From Botrytis cinerea B05.10 (lineage: Eukaryota > Ascomycota > Leotiomycetes > Helotiales > Sclerotiniaceae), in contig NC_037327.1 of the NCBI RefSeq assembly GCF_000143535.2, forward strand, positions 144,767-208,766: 64,000 nucleotides of DNA, read 5' to 3'. This document shows, piece by piece, positions 63,946-64,000 of this stretch (the first letter of the stretch is position 1; every line of letters starts with the position of its first letter). A program made the translations under genes and the position numbers. The notes below the pieces were generated by a model that was not told the origin of the DNA, did not search any database, and saw only the letters and a list, made by a program, of their open reading frames with translations.

Positions 63946-64000
63946 AGGGTTAGGGTTAGGGTTAGGGTTAGGGTTAGGGTTAGGGTTAGGGTTAGGGTTA
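63944..64000 (+). repeat. Telomere repeats (TTAGGG)n
   Basis: Fifty-seven bases of perfect TTAGGG, nine and a half units, reading toward the end of the window in the expected G-rich 3' orientation. This marks the chromosome end. The real array is presumably longer than the window shows. Confidence 0.97.

Overview
This window is the end of a chromosome of a filamentous ascomycete (Pezizomycotina). It closes at 63944-64000 with about nine and a half TTAGGG repeats. Genes have short introns with GTATGT/GTAAGT-type donors, CTAAC/CTGAT branch points and TAG/CAG acceptors. Large blocks (about 20.8-23.0, 26.8-28.0, 37.6-39.9, 43.4-49.5 and 53.9-59.9 kb) are extremely AT-rich, and repeat copies in them differ almost only by transitions, as repeat-induced point mutation (RIP) would produce. 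I cannot name the species; a Leotiomycetes-like fungus is a guess.

Layout: a two-exon gene of unknown function (2140-4023, minus). A divergent pair of broken genes (a membrane/coiled-coil protein at 5908-7804, minus, and a membrane-anchored J-domain protein at 8631-11518, plus). A Q/P-rich gene (15565-17760). A zone of repeats, small inverted-repeat transposons and gene relics (18-28 kb). A second, intact divergent pair of the same two families (J-domain protein 28527-31052, minus; membrane/coiled-coil protein 31753-34044, plus). Minisatellites (34.6-36.5 kb). A repeat-derived block with a 262-bp (AAT)n tract (37.6-39.9 kb). A second Q/P-rich gene (40597-42603). A complete but RIP-ruined Ty1/copia retrotransposon inserted inside a Harbinger/Tourist-like small element (43763-49499). 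A gene-poor stretch (49.5-53 kb). A Ty3/gypsy fragment and 6 kb of AT-rich relics (53.2-59.9 kb). A divergent pair of intron-containing genes of unknown function (60015-61487 and 62323-63392). Finally a 149-bp repeat directly abutting the telomere.

The most interesting structure is a duplicated three-gene set: J-domain membrane protein, head-to-head partner membrane/coiled-coil protein, and a nearby Q/P-rich protein with a conserved N-terminal domain. Both copies keep the divergent arrangement. In the telomere-distal set the two divergent genes carry in-frame stop codons but no frameshift that I could find. In the other set both are open throughout. A chaperone-type J domain facing a dedicated membrane partner suggests that the two proteins work together at a membrane; this is inference. 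Exon borders were deduced by hand from splice signals, reading-frame phase and alignment of the two copies.
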